From: JAGTVB01 sp964624765
GTDB lineage: Bacteria; Pseudomonadota; Gammaproteobacteria; HK1
Assembly: GCA_964624765.1 (NCBI GenBank)
Contig: CAZUZO010000116.1
Location: 1 to 11,230 of the forward strand
Reading direction: 5' to 3'
DNA length: 11,230 bases
The position numbers and the translations under genes are program-made. Below are positions 1-7,275 of the stretch, piece after piece; within the stretch, counting starts at the first letter, position 1, and each line of letters opens with the position of its first letter. The notes under the pieces are model-generated. The model ran no database searches. It saw only the letters and a list, made by a program, of their open reading frames with translations, and was not told the DNA's origin.

Positions 1-919
1 CGGCCATCATGCGAAACATTTCATCGCGCGGAATACGCCCCCGAAATTCAGTGCGGTTGGCAACACCGAGCCGCTGCGCCAGCTGCTCGAGTGCTCTGCG
101 TTCAGGGCCGTCCGCAACAAAGATGAGGCGCACTGTCGGGGGTGTGCAAGCGAGCGCATGTAGCGCAAGCCTGCCCCCTTTGCGTCCTTCAAGCTTTGAG
201 GGAAACAGCAGATAACTCTTCCGCTCGCCTACCGTCACCGCTGGTGCCTGCTGAAGAATGGCTCGATTAATAACGCGGGTCTCTGCCTGTAGCGAGCGGG
301 GCAACGCCCTTCGGGTGTTTTCACTCTCCGCGATTCGCAGCGTGGCCCGTCGCCATGTCCTGCGAGTCCCAGGAGACAATGCGACGCAACGGATTGCCAG
401 CCATTTTATCCACTCGTCTAACACCCCTCGCCAGCCGAGAAAGCGCCACAAGCGCCGAGGGGTGACGGTTGCACCGCCCACCGGGCCCCATACGCTGGGA
501 GCCTGCAGTTGGGTGATGGGGCTTGGCAACCAATACGAAGCGATTGCCGCATGAAGGCAAGCATCAAAAGACTGCTCTGCCTCAAGGCGACGGGCGATCT
601 TTCCTGCACTCCGCAACCACGACATGTAAAGCAAAAAATGTGCTTTATACCAACGGGCTAGCCAACGCCCAAGATCTGCAAGTCCTGGGAGAGGCACCTC
701 GACAAAACTGAGGCGATTATCCATATGGTCTTGTTGCCATTTCTCGCAGGCCGACATGTGCCAAGGAGGGACAAGGACCACCAAGTCCGCGACCTCGACA
801 CAAGCCTGCACAACCCCCCATCCTGCCCCCGCCTCCGACCCTGCATAGGGATTACATTCATAGGCAACCACCAGAACCCGGGAACGTGCGCCAGTTTGAG
901 CGATACTGGTATTCTGCAA
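1..919 (-). CDS. GT4-family glycosyltransferase, 3' end beyond left edge
   Basis: This frame is open on the minus strand from 967 down to the left edge without a stop. It reads as a retaining GT-B glycosyltransferase (GT4, glycosyltransferase group 1), which moves a sugar from a nucleotide donor onto a lipid-linked or growing glycan at the inner face of the membrane. The N-terminal domain has RVLVVAYECNP followed by the GSEAGAGW donor-side loop (about 818-880), then WGPVGGAT (about 467-490). The C-terminal domain begins with LLFPSKLEGRKGG and continues with FVADGPERRALEQL and FRGRIPRDEM, close to the edge. The E-x7-E segment and C-terminus, perhaps 80-120 residues, lie outside. There is no in-frame ATG before the domain. 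TTG at 917-919 is the only ordinary alternative start, giving 306 visible residues, and no clear ribosome-binding site precedes it. The frame begins at a TAG (968-970) next to the IS66 remnant, so the 5' end may be altered. Acceptor and donor cannot be told. Confidence 0.85.
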   Translation of the reverse strand, partial: MQNTSIAQTGARSRVLVVAYECNPYAGSEAGAGWGVVQACVEVADLVVLVPPWHMSACEKWQQDHMDNRLSFVEVPLPGLADLGRWLARWYKAHFLLYMSWLRSAGKIARRLEAEQSFDACLHAAIASYWLPSPITQLQAPSVWGPVGGATVTPRRLWRFLGWRGVLDEWIKWLAIRCVALSPGTRRTWRRATLRIAESENTRRALPRSLQAETRVINRAILQQAPAVTVGERKSYLLFPSKLEGRKGGRLALHALACTPPTVRLIFVADGPERRALEQLAQRLGVANRTEFRGRIPRDEMFRMMA

Positions 920-1016
920 AGGGAAGCCATCCAGTGAAAACTCTAGAAAGTCATTGTCGGCCGCATTCTATCTCATCTCATGCCTAACTGCCCTGGTACC
1001 TGCTGAAAAAAATGGC

Positions 1017-1043
1017 TTGACAAGTAAGGCATAAATGTATTGT
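1017..1043 (+). promoter_or_regulatory. Possible promoter of the IS66 transposase remnant
   Basis: A perfect -35 hexamer TTGACA lies at 1017-1022. Possible -10 elements are TATTGT at 1038-1043 (15-base spacing) and TTGTAA at 1040-1045 (17-base spacing). The transposase ATG follows at 1055 with almost no room for a leader and no Shine-Dalgarno sequence. This is a pattern match only. The rest of 968-1054 shows nothing else I can name. Confidence 0.3.
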
Positions 1044-1054
1044 AAAATCGCTTT

Positions 1055-2404
1055 ATGATGTCCGTGCCTGACACGCCCGGTGGTAACGATGATCTCGCAG
1101 CCTCTGCCCTTTTGGCAGCGGCGGCGAAGGAAATCACGCGCTTGAGAGTCGAGAACGCGACGCTGCGACAAACGGTGGCCGCATTGACGGCGCAGGTGGC
1201 GGAGTGGGAGCGTCGCCTGGGGCTGAACAGCCGCAACAGCGGTAAACCGCCATCCAGCGATGGGCTGAAGAAGCCGCCGCGAACCAAGAGCCTGCGCGAA
1301 TCCTCGGACAAGCCACCCGGCGGACAAAAGGGTCATCCCGGTGAGACGCTGCGCCAGGTGGCCGAACCGAGCGTCATTCTCGATCATTATCCGGAGCGCT
1401 GCCTGCGCTGTGGTTCTGCACTGACGCCGGAGATGAGCACCGCATCGAGCGCCCGACAGGTGTTTGATCGGCCTGAGCCTTAGCCGCTGGTGGTGACCGA
1501 GCATCGTGCCCACAGCGGCCAGTGTGGTCAGTGCGGTGAGAGCACGCGGGCGGCGTTCCCCGATGGCGTCACGGCCCCGGCGCCATCGGGCGCGCGGATC
1601 AGTGCCTGGGTGGTCTATCGGCTCCAGTACCCGTTGCTTCCGGAGGATCGGCTGGTCGAACTGATGGCCGACCTGTTCGGGGTTAAACGGGCCGCGGCGA
1701 CCCTCGCGCGGATGAGCACGACGTGCGCCGCGCGCTTTCAGGGATTCGTCGATCACCTGTGCCAGCGCGTCAAGGAAGCCACGGTCAAGCCTCTGGATGA
1801 GACGGGCTTTCGCATCGGGGCCAAGACCCCATGGCGGCACGTCGCCGTGACCCTGTGGCGGACCTTCTACCGCGTCTCCCCCCAGCGCGGCCGCCTGATG
1901 GAGGGTCTCCTCGGCATCATTGTGCCTGATCACTGGAAGCCCTATGACACCCTTAAGGGTGTCCTGCAGGCTCTGTGCAACGCACCCCCTCTGCGTGAGC
2001 TTCAAGCCTTGATCGAGAACGAGCAGGCGTCTTGGGCGTTGCGGATGCAACGCCTTCTGCGCCGGGCCTGTCAGGCCACTCACCTCGCCCGCGAACGCGA
2101 TGAACCGCTGACACCGCGTCTCGTCGAGCGGTTCCAGCGACGCTACGATGCCCTTGTCGCCGAGGGCATCGCCTTTCATGAGGCCCAACCGCCGCGGCCG
2201 CCCAAAGGGGAATGGGGCAGACGCCGCGGTCGCCCCCGGCGCCGCACCGGCCATCCTTGGCGGCTGCGCCTGAGCATCCGCCAGGACGACGTGCTGCGCT
2301 TCCTGACCGACCCCCGCGTTCCTTTCACCCACAACCTCGCCGAGCAAGCCGCGCGGATGATGAAGCTGCGGCAGAAAATCTCCGGCGGCTTTCGCTCCGA
2401 ATAG
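1055..2404 (+). pseudogene. tnpC: IS66-family transposase with premature TAG stops
   Basis: One reading frame encodes an IS66 transposase but is interrupted by TAG at 1481-1483 (codon 143) and ends at a second TAG (2402-2404) right after GGFRSE, where family members normally continue with QGA and a helical tail. The first segment holds a coiled-coil-like start (LLAAAAKEITRLRVENATL), the basic linker SGKPPSSDGLKKPP and the first half of a zinc finger (CLRC). After the stop come CGQCG, then the catalytic core. All three acidic residues are present: Asp in LDETGF (1796-1798), Asp in DHWKPY (1928-1930) and Glu in LAEQ (2342-2344). The normally conserved NAHHLRE is NAPPLRE. Both stops differ by one C-to-T change from CAG, the codon I would expect from remembered relatives. 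The split frame, changed histidines and lost tail argue for an inactive copy. Confidence 0.85.
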
Positions 2405-2472
2405 GGCGCTCGCGATTTCTGGCCAAGAGGGCGCGCATCGTCGCAGGCTTTGGTGGCTTTCTTAACCGCAAA

Positions 2473-2479
2473 AAGGAGG
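2473..2479 (+). promoter_or_regulatory. Strong ribosome-binding site that fixes the rfbF start
   Basis: AAGGAGG lies five bases before the ATG at 2485. The same frame is open upstream to 2212, but that upstream part overlaps the IS66 transposase in another frame and resembles nothing. This site therefore settles the start at 2485. Confidence 0.8.
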
Positions 2480-2484
2480 AGTCA

Positions 2485-3294
2485 ATGAAAGTTGTAATTC
2501 TGGCTGGAGGCTATGGAACACGGATCAGCGAAGAAACTGGCACGATACCAAAACCGCTGGTCGAGGTTGGCACGATGCCGATCCTCTGGCATATCATGAA
2601 AATCTATGCAGCCCATGGGCTTAACGATTTCGTGATCTGTCTTGGTTACAAGGGCTATCTCATTAAAGAATATTTTTTGAACTATTTCCACCGGGTAAAC
2701 GACTTGACTATCGACCTTGCGGCCAATTTGGTCACAGCCCATCGCGTCTCTTCGGAGCCTTGGAGCATTACACTTGTGGATACTGGTCTTGCAACCATGA
2801 CTGGAGGTCGACTGAAGCGTATCTGCGGCTATCTCGACGATGAATCCTTCTGTCTGACCTATGGCGATGGGGTCGGAGATATCGACATCACTGCGCTCAT
2901 ACGCTTTCACCGCGAGCAGAATAGACTCGCAACGGTTACGGCCGTGCATCAACCAGGCCGATTCGGTACCCTTGATCTTTCACCGGACAAGACCAAAGCG
3001 GATGCTTTCCGAGAGAAAGCGCCTTCCGACGGAAGTCTCATCAATGGTGGATTCTTTGTCTGTGAATCGGGAGTCCTCGACTACATTGCCGGTGATGAGA
3101 CGGTATGGGAACAAGATCCTCTGCGGAGTCTCGTTGCCGATGGACAATTATCCGTCTACTATCACAATGGGTTCTGGCAGAACATGGACACATTGCGTGA
3201 CATGTATGTCTTACAGAAGCTTTGGGAAGATGGAAAAGCTCCTTGGAAAATATGGGAAGGCTCTCGCATCCCGCAGCATCGACAGCAGGAATAG
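2485..3294 (+). CDS. rfbF: Glucose-1-phosphate cytidylyltransferase
   Basis: This cytoplasmic enzyme couples CTP and glucose 1-phosphate to give CDP-glucose and pyrophosphate, the first step towards CDP-linked deoxy- and dideoxysugars. The product is 269 residues, close to the usual 255-260. The nucleotidyltransferase signature is intact: LAGGYGTR (residues 6-13), PKPLVEVG (22-29), metal-binding Asp128 in YGDGV, and FWQNMDT with Asp235 near the C-terminus. LINGGFF (185-191) is also characteristic of RfbF. The start is fixed by AAGGAGG five bases upstream. The gene follows directly on the IS66 remnant, so its native promoter may have been lost or replaced. A hairpin and a 165-base gap separate it from the next gene. 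The usual partner, CDP-glucose 4,6-dehydratase (rfbG), is not in the window, so the fate of CDP-glucose must be decided by genes outside it or by the unusual neighbours. Confidence 0.92.
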   Translation: MKVVILAGGYGTRISEETGTIPKPLVEVGTMPILWHIMKIYAAHGLNDFVICLGYKGYLIKEYFLNYFHRVNDLTIDLAANLVTAHRVSSEPWSITLVDTGLATMTGGRLKRICGYLDDESFCLTYGDGVGDIDITALIRFHREQNRLATVTAVHQPGRFGTLDLSPDKTKADAFREKAPSDGSLINGGFFVCESGVLDYIAGDETVWEQDPLRSLVADGQLSVYYHNGFWQNMDTLRDMYVLQKLWEDGKAPWKIWEGSRIPQHRQQE

Positions 3295-3343
3295 ACTGAC
3301 GTCGCCTCGGAACCCAATGGATCGTAGCGCCCACGAGACAGTG

Positions 3344-3370
3344 GCCTGCTGCAAGCAGGCTTTACGATTT
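3344..3370 (+). terminator. Hairpin after rfbF, possible weak terminator
   Basis: GCCTGC (3344-3349) and GCAGGC (3355-3360) form a perfect six-pair stem around a five-base loop, followed by TTTACGATTT. The T run is broken, so any termination would be partial. It could reduce transcription from rfbF into the following genes. The remainder of the 3295-3459 gap is AT-rich between about 3361 and 3435. It holds a TTGAGT (3406-3411) with TAAAAA at 17-base spacing, which I regard only as a faint promoter match. Confidence 0.4.
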
Positions 3371-3433
3371 AACATAAAAACTGGAAAACGAAACTCTGAC
3401 TGCCCTTGAGTATTCGCTAAAGGTTAGCTAAAA

Positions 3434-3463
3434 ATGATCAAACTGGTCGAGCAACGGTCATGA
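3434..3463 (+). CDS. Possible nine-codon leader ORF overlapping the next start
   Basis: An ATG at 3434 opens a nine-codon frame (MIKLVEQRS) ending in TGA at 3461-3463, which overlaps the next gene's ATG as ATGA. AAAGG at 3419-3423 sits ten bases before it, a better match than anything just upstream of the 3460 start. It may couple translation of the oxidoreductase. It may equally be chance, as the frame is very short. Confidence 0.25.
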   Translation: MIKLVEQRS

Positions 3464-4791
3464 TAATTGTTGACACCGCACTTCGTGCGCGCGCCCTGGC
3501 AGATAATCCAATCCGTTTTTGCGTCTTTGGCGCGGGTTTCATGGGGAAAGGCATCGCGAACCAGGTTCTGAACCGTGTTTCGGGGATGCGCCTTGCCGTC
3601 ATCTGCAACCGCACAGTATCTTCCGCGATCGCTGCCTATACGGATTTCGGCGTTCCCCCTGATCGCATCGTTGAAGTGGATAGCGCGGACGCGCTAGAGG
3701 ATGCCATGGCGGGTGGCAAATTCGCGGTGACGGCCGATCCCGAAATTCCCTGTGCCGCACCAAGCATCGAGGCACTCGTCGAGGCTACGGGTCATGTGGA
3801 GTACGGCGCGCGGGTGACAACCCTGGCCATCAGCTACGGCAAGCACATGGTCTTGATGAACGCTGAACTCGATGGCACTGTTGGCCCCTTGCTTAAGGAA
3901 CAAGCCGAGCAGGCCGGGGTGATGCTCACGGGCTGTGATGGCGACCAGCCCGGCGCGCAGTTGAACCTTCTTCGCTTCGTCAAGAGCATCGGACTCACAC
4001 CGCGAGTATGCGGAAACATCAAGGGCTTGCAAGACCGGTACCGTAACCCGACCACCCAGGAGGGCTTTGCCAAACAGTGGGGGCAGACCCCGCAGATGGT
4101 CACAAGCTTTGCCGATGGCACCAAAATCTCATTCGAGCAGGCAATCGTTGCAAATGCCACCGGCATGAGGGTATCTCGGCGCGGCATGATTGGGATCGAG
4201 CACTCCGGCCATGTAGATGAACTGGTGGGTCGGTATGACCTCGACGAACTCCGAGCATACGGAGGCATCGTCGACTATGTTGTGGGCGCACAACCCTCCC
4301 CCGGAGTCTACGTCTTTGCCGAAGCACATGACAAAACCCAGGCGCACTTCCTGAACTACGGCAAGCTCGGCAAGGGCCCCCTTTACAGCTTCTATGTCCC
4401 CTATCACCTAACAATCTTTGAAGTACCGCTATCGGTAGCCCGCGTCGTGCTCTTCAAGGATCGGGTCATTGCACCCAAGGCCGGGCCCGTGGTCGATGTC
4501 ATCGCCACCGCCAAAATCAACCTGAAGGCCGGGAACACTCTGGATGGTATTGGCGGATATATGACCTACGGCCAGTGCGAGAACCATACGACTGCGAGGG
4601 CGGAAAACCTTCTGCCCATCGGCATCGCCGAAGGGGCGCGCCTCAGGCATGACATTGTGAAAGATCAGGTGTTGACCTACAAAGATGTGACTCTGCCGGA
4701 GGGCAGTCTCACCTGCCGGTTACGCGCCGAGCAGGACGTGCGCTTTGCGGGGGATGCCGCCAAAGCCCCTCATGCTGGCCGCCGGATTTAG
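3460..4791 (+). CDS. Homoserine-dehydrogenase-like NAD(P) oxidoreductase with SAF domain (COG4091 type)
   Basis: The 443-residue product has an N-terminal Rossmann fold with the dinucleotide loop CVFGAGFMGKG (residues 21-31). A central catalytic-type region follows, with ATGHVEYGA (109-117), GKHMVLMNAELDGT (127-140) and GCDGDQPGAQLNLL (158-171). The C-terminal SAF-like segment is about 340-410, with ATAKINLKAGNTLDGIGG (349-366). This matches a family of predicted homoserine-dehydrogenase-like proteins found in sugar and polysaccharide gene clusters; I know of no firmly established substrate. The N-terminus MIIVDTAL suits the family, supporting the 3460 start despite a weak ribosome-binding site. 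The next gene starts 31 bases after its stop, so the two are likely co-transcribed. In this context it probably oxidises or reduces a sugar or a sugar-derived acid or aldehyde. That role is inferred from the neighbours only. Confidence 0.75.
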   Translation: MIIVDTALRARALADNPIRFCVFGAGFMGKGIANQVLNRVSGMRLAVICNRTVSSAIAAYTDFGVPPDRIVEVDSADALEDAMAGGKFAVTADPEIPCAAPSIEALVEATGHVEYGARVTTLAISYGKHMVLMNAELDGTVGPLLKEQAEQAGVMLTGCDGDQPGAQLNLLRFVKSIGLTPRVCGNIKGLQDRYRNPTTQEGFAKQWGQTPQMVTSFADGTKISFEQAIVANATGMRVSRRGMIGIEHSGHVDELVGRYDLDELRAYGGIVDYVVGAQPSPGVYVFAEAHDKTQAHFLNYGKLGKGPLYSFYVPYHLTIFEVPLSVARVVLFKDRVIAPKAGPVVDVIATAKINLKAGNTLDGIGGYMTYGQCENHTTARAENLLPIGIAEGARLRHDIVKDQVLTYKDVTLPEGSLTCRLRAEQDVRFAGDAAKAPHAGRRI

Positions 4792-4822
4792 CTCGATCTT
4801 CAACCCTAAGGTAACGCTGCAC

Positions 4823-5929
4823 ATGAAAAAAGCCGCAGACGTGATTCAAGCGGACTTAGAAAATATTTGCCGTCATCTTCAGGTGGAATTCGCCGAGATG
4901 GCTGGCGGAAAACTGCTCATCATCGGGGGTGCGGGATTCCTGGGTTACTATCTCATTCAGTCTGTACTGCACTGGAATAGAGCTGGCGAAGTTCCAATCA
5001 CTCTCACCGTTTACGACAATTACATGCGCGGGATGCCCAGCTGGCTGGCCGCGATTCAGGAAGATCCGCATCTTACGCTTCGGCGCCATGATATTACCGA
5101 ACCGCTGCCCAAGGACATGGGCGACTTCGACTACATCATCCATGCCGCCTCGATCGCCTCACCAACCTACTATCGAAAGCATCCGATCCAGACGATGGAC
5201 GCAAACGTAAACGGTTTGCGGAGCCTGCTTGACTATTCGCGATCGCAGCTTAGAGCCGGCAAACCGATATTCGGTTTCTTATTTTATTCCACCTCCGAGA
5301 TCTATGGAGATCCAACGCCGGAGAATATTCCGACACCGGAAACGTATCGCGGAAACGTATCCTGCACAGGTCCTCGCGCCTGCTATGACGAATCCAAGCG
5401 TTATGGTGAAACCCTTTGCGTAAATTTTGCCCAGGTCTACAACCTCCCTATCAAGATTGCGCGCCCTTTTAACAACTACGGCCCCGGGCTCAAGATCACG
5501 GACCGCCGCGCTTTGCCAGACTTCGCTCAGGACGTTCTTGCGGGTCGGGACATCGTGATGCTTTCCGATGGCGCGCCAACACGCACATTCTGTTACATCG
5601 CGGACGCCATCGTGGGGTACTACAAGATTCTTATACGTGGCCGCCCCGGTGAGGCCTACAATATCGGAATCGAGAAACCCGAGATCTCGATAGCCACGCT
5701 CGCGGAAAAGGTTACCGCAATTTCTCGCCATCTTTTCGGCTATGGGGGAAAAATCATTCGACTGCAAAGCGAGGATAAAGACTACCTCGTCGATAATCCA
5801 AACAGGCGGTGTCCGTCGATCGCCAAAGCCCGGGCGCAGCTGGGTTATAACCCTTCGATCAGTATTGATGAGGGCCTGACTCGCTCACTGCTTTGGTATC
5901 GGGAAAACCGGATCGCAGAGGATAATTGA
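4823..5929 (+). CDS. UDP-glucuronate decarboxylase-like SDR (NAD-dependent epimerase/dehydratase)
   Basis: This extended short-chain dehydrogenase has 368 residues. The Rossmann loop GGAGFLG is at 35-41. HAASIASPTYYRKHPIQT (107-124), STSEIYGDP (156-164) and the catalytic pair Tyr188/Lys192 in ACYDESKR resemble UDP-xylose synthase (UXS) more than hexose 4,6-dehydratases, which normally read STDEVYG. RPFNNYGPG (214-222) and RTFCYIADAI (254-263) also fit. UXS-type enzymes oxidise C4 of UDP-glucuronate and remove C6 as CO2. The adjacent UDP-glucose dehydrogenase could supply the substrate. I chose ATG 4823, with AAGGT about ten bases upstream; an in-frame ATG at 4745 would overlap the previous gene. 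The roughly 30-residue stretch before the Rossmann loop is longer than in minimal UXS. An apiose-forming or CDP-sugar enzyme of the same fold is possible. Confidence 0.72.
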   Translation: MKKAADVIQADLENICRHLQVEFAEMAGGKLLIIGGAGFLGYYLIQSVLHWNRAGEVPITLTVYDNYMRGMPSWLAAIQEDPHLTLRRHDITEPLPKDMGDFDYIIHAASIASPTYYRKHPIQTMDANVNGLRSLLDYSRSQLRAGKPIFGFLFYSTSEIYGDPTPENIPTPETYRGNVSCTGPRACYDESKRYGETLCVNFAQVYNLPIKIARPFNNYGPGLKITDRRALPDFAQDVLAGRDIVMLSDGAPTRTFCYIADAIVGYYKILIRGRPGEAYNIGIEKPEISIATLAEKVTAISRHLFGYGGKIIRLQSEDKDYLVDNPNRRCPSIAKARAQLGYNPSISIDEGLTRSLLWYRENRIAEDN

Positions 5930-7269
5930 TGAAAATCTCGGTGATCGGCACCGGCTATGTCGGACTTGTCTCGGGTGTCTGTCTTGCGGCGAAGGGCCAC
6001 CAGGTCATTTGCGTGGACAGGGATGAAACGAAGATCGCGCGAATCAATGCCGGTGACCCACCTATCTACGAACTGGGGCTTCACGATCTGCTGCGGCGGC
6101 ACGTTGGTGGGACGCTTCGCGCCGTGACTGACTTGCAACAAGCCGTTGTCGATACGGAAATCTCCTTAATCGCGGTCGGGACGCCGTTCGAAGGTTCAGC
6201 GATAGACCTCAAGTACATTTGCGAGGTCGCCCATCAGATCGGTACCGTCCTTCGCCACAAGTCGGACTACCATCTAGTAGTCGTGAAAAGCACCGTCGTA
6301 CCGGGAACGACTGAGAAGGTGGTATTACCCATCCTCGAAGAAACCTCGGGGAAGCGGGCGGGTATCGATTTCGGCGTCGGTATGAACCCGGAGTTTCTCA
6401 GAGAGGGCGAGGCGCTCCATGACTTCATGGAGCCCGATCGTATCGTGCTAGGGGGCATCGATGCACGGAGTGTTTCCATGCTCGACAAGTTATACGCGGG
6501 CTTTCCCGAGGTCGATAAGATCCGCACCAACCCGCGCACCGCTGAAATGATCAAATATACGTCAAATTCGTTGCTCGCCACGTTGATCTCATTCTCTAAT
6601 GAAATTGGTAACCTCTGTACCCGCGTCGGTGTTGATGTCGTCGAAGTGATGGCGGGCGTACATCTGGACAAGCGCTTCTCTCCGATCCTCGGCGACGGAA
6701 CTCGAATCAGCCCGGCGTCTCTCACTTATCTCGCCGCGGGCTGTGGCTTCGGTGGGTCCTGTTTTCCTAAGGATGTGAAGGCACTGATCGCCTACGGTGA
6801 AGCGGAAGGCAGTCCCATGGACTTGCTCAAGTCGGTAATCCGTGTGAACGATGTCCAGCCGCATAAAATGATCGGCATGCTCAAGAAGCACTTTCCCGAT
6901 CTCGCGGGACGCAGGGTCGCAGTCCTGGGGATGGCCTTCAAGCCCGGAACCGACGACATTCGCGATAGCCCCTCCCTCCCCGTCACTCGCCAACTCCTCG
7001 ACGAGACAGCAATCGTAACCGCCTATGATCCAGTTGCGAACCATGAAGCGCGGAGAGTATTTGGGGATCGCGTTGATTTCCGCGAAGACCTTGCTGACGC
7101 CATCGACAATGTGGATGCCATCCTGATCATGACTCGCTGGCCCCATTTCGAGGCACTTCCCGGCTTAATCAAAAACTCTGCGAAGCCACCGCTCGTGATC
7201 GATGGCCGACGGATGTTACCCAAGACTGTTTTGCCCCGTTATGAGGGCATTGGGCTGGGCTCTGTTTGA
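5929..7269 (+). CDS. ugd: UDP-glucose 6-dehydrogenase
   Basis: This cytoplasmic enzyme oxidises UDP-glucose to UDP-glucuronate with two NAD+. The 446-residue product is complete. It has the NAD loop GTGYVG (residues 7-12), MNPEFLREG (152-160), Lys209 in EMIKYTSNS, and the catalytic cysteine Cys278 in GFGGSCFPKD. GMAFKPGTDDIRDSP follows in the UDP-binding C-terminal domain. The ATG at 5929 overlaps the previous TGA by one base (TGATG), which suggests translational coupling to the decarboxylase-like SDR; a TTG one codon earlier is not needed. The pairing argues that UDP-glucuronate is both made and used here. A GDP-mannose dehydrogenase role is less likely because the sequence follows the UGD/TuaD pattern throughout. 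Confidence 0.93.
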   Translation: MKISVIGTGYVGLVSGVCLAAKGHQVICVDRDETKIARINAGDPPIYELGLHDLLRRHVGGTLRAVTDLQQAVVDTEISLIAVGTPFEGSAIDLKYICEVAHQIGTVLRHKSDYHLVVVKSTVVPGTTEKVVLPILEETSGKRAGIDFGVGMNPEFLREGEALHDFMEPDRIVLGGIDARSVSMLDKLYAGFPEVDKIRTNPRTAEMIKYTSNSLLATLISFSNEIGNLCTRVGVDVVEVMAGVHLDKRFSPILGDGTRISPASLTYLAAGCGFGGSCFPKDVKALIAYGEAEGSPMDLLKSVIRVNDVQPHKMIGMLKKHFPDLAGRRVAVLGMAFKPGTDDIRDSPSLPVTRQLLDETAIVTAYDPVANHEARRVFGDRVDFREDLADAIDNVDAILIMTRWPHFEALPGLIKNSAKPPLVIDGRRMLPKTVLPRYEGIGLGSV

Positions 7270-7275
7270 TTCCAC

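Larger units (their letters stand above)
1017..2419 (+). mobile_element. Decayed IS66-family insertion sequence remnant
   Basis: The whole stretch is explained by an IS66-type transposase (TnpC) coding region. Similarity to the family ends abruptly near 2419, after the codons for GARDF, so the transposase tail and right end of the element are missing. No tnpA or tnpB accessory genes are seen on the left. That would suit the single-gene ISBst12-like branch of the family, or an internal deletion. I found no convincing pair of terminal inverted repeats or flanking target duplication, so the boundaries given are approximate. It separates a minus-strand glycosyltransferase from the plus-strand nucleotide-sugar genes and probably marks a past rearrangement of the locus. 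Confidence 0.75.

Noticed and set aside
968..2347. A 459-codon open frame on the minus strand
   Set aside because: It lies antisense to the IS66 transposase, is rich in Arg/Ala/Gln/Gly low-complexity stretches and has no recognisable domain. High GC with few stops on the opposite strand explains it.
2212..2484. N-terminal extension of rfbF giving a 360-residue fusion
   Set aside because: The added segment is an out-of-frame reading of the transposase, and a strong ribosome-binding site sits right before the 2485 ATG.
4745..4822. Upstream ATG for the decarboxylase-like SDR
   Set aside because: It would overlap the end of the oxidoreductase by 47 bases without a good ribosome-binding site; ATG 4823 is better placed.
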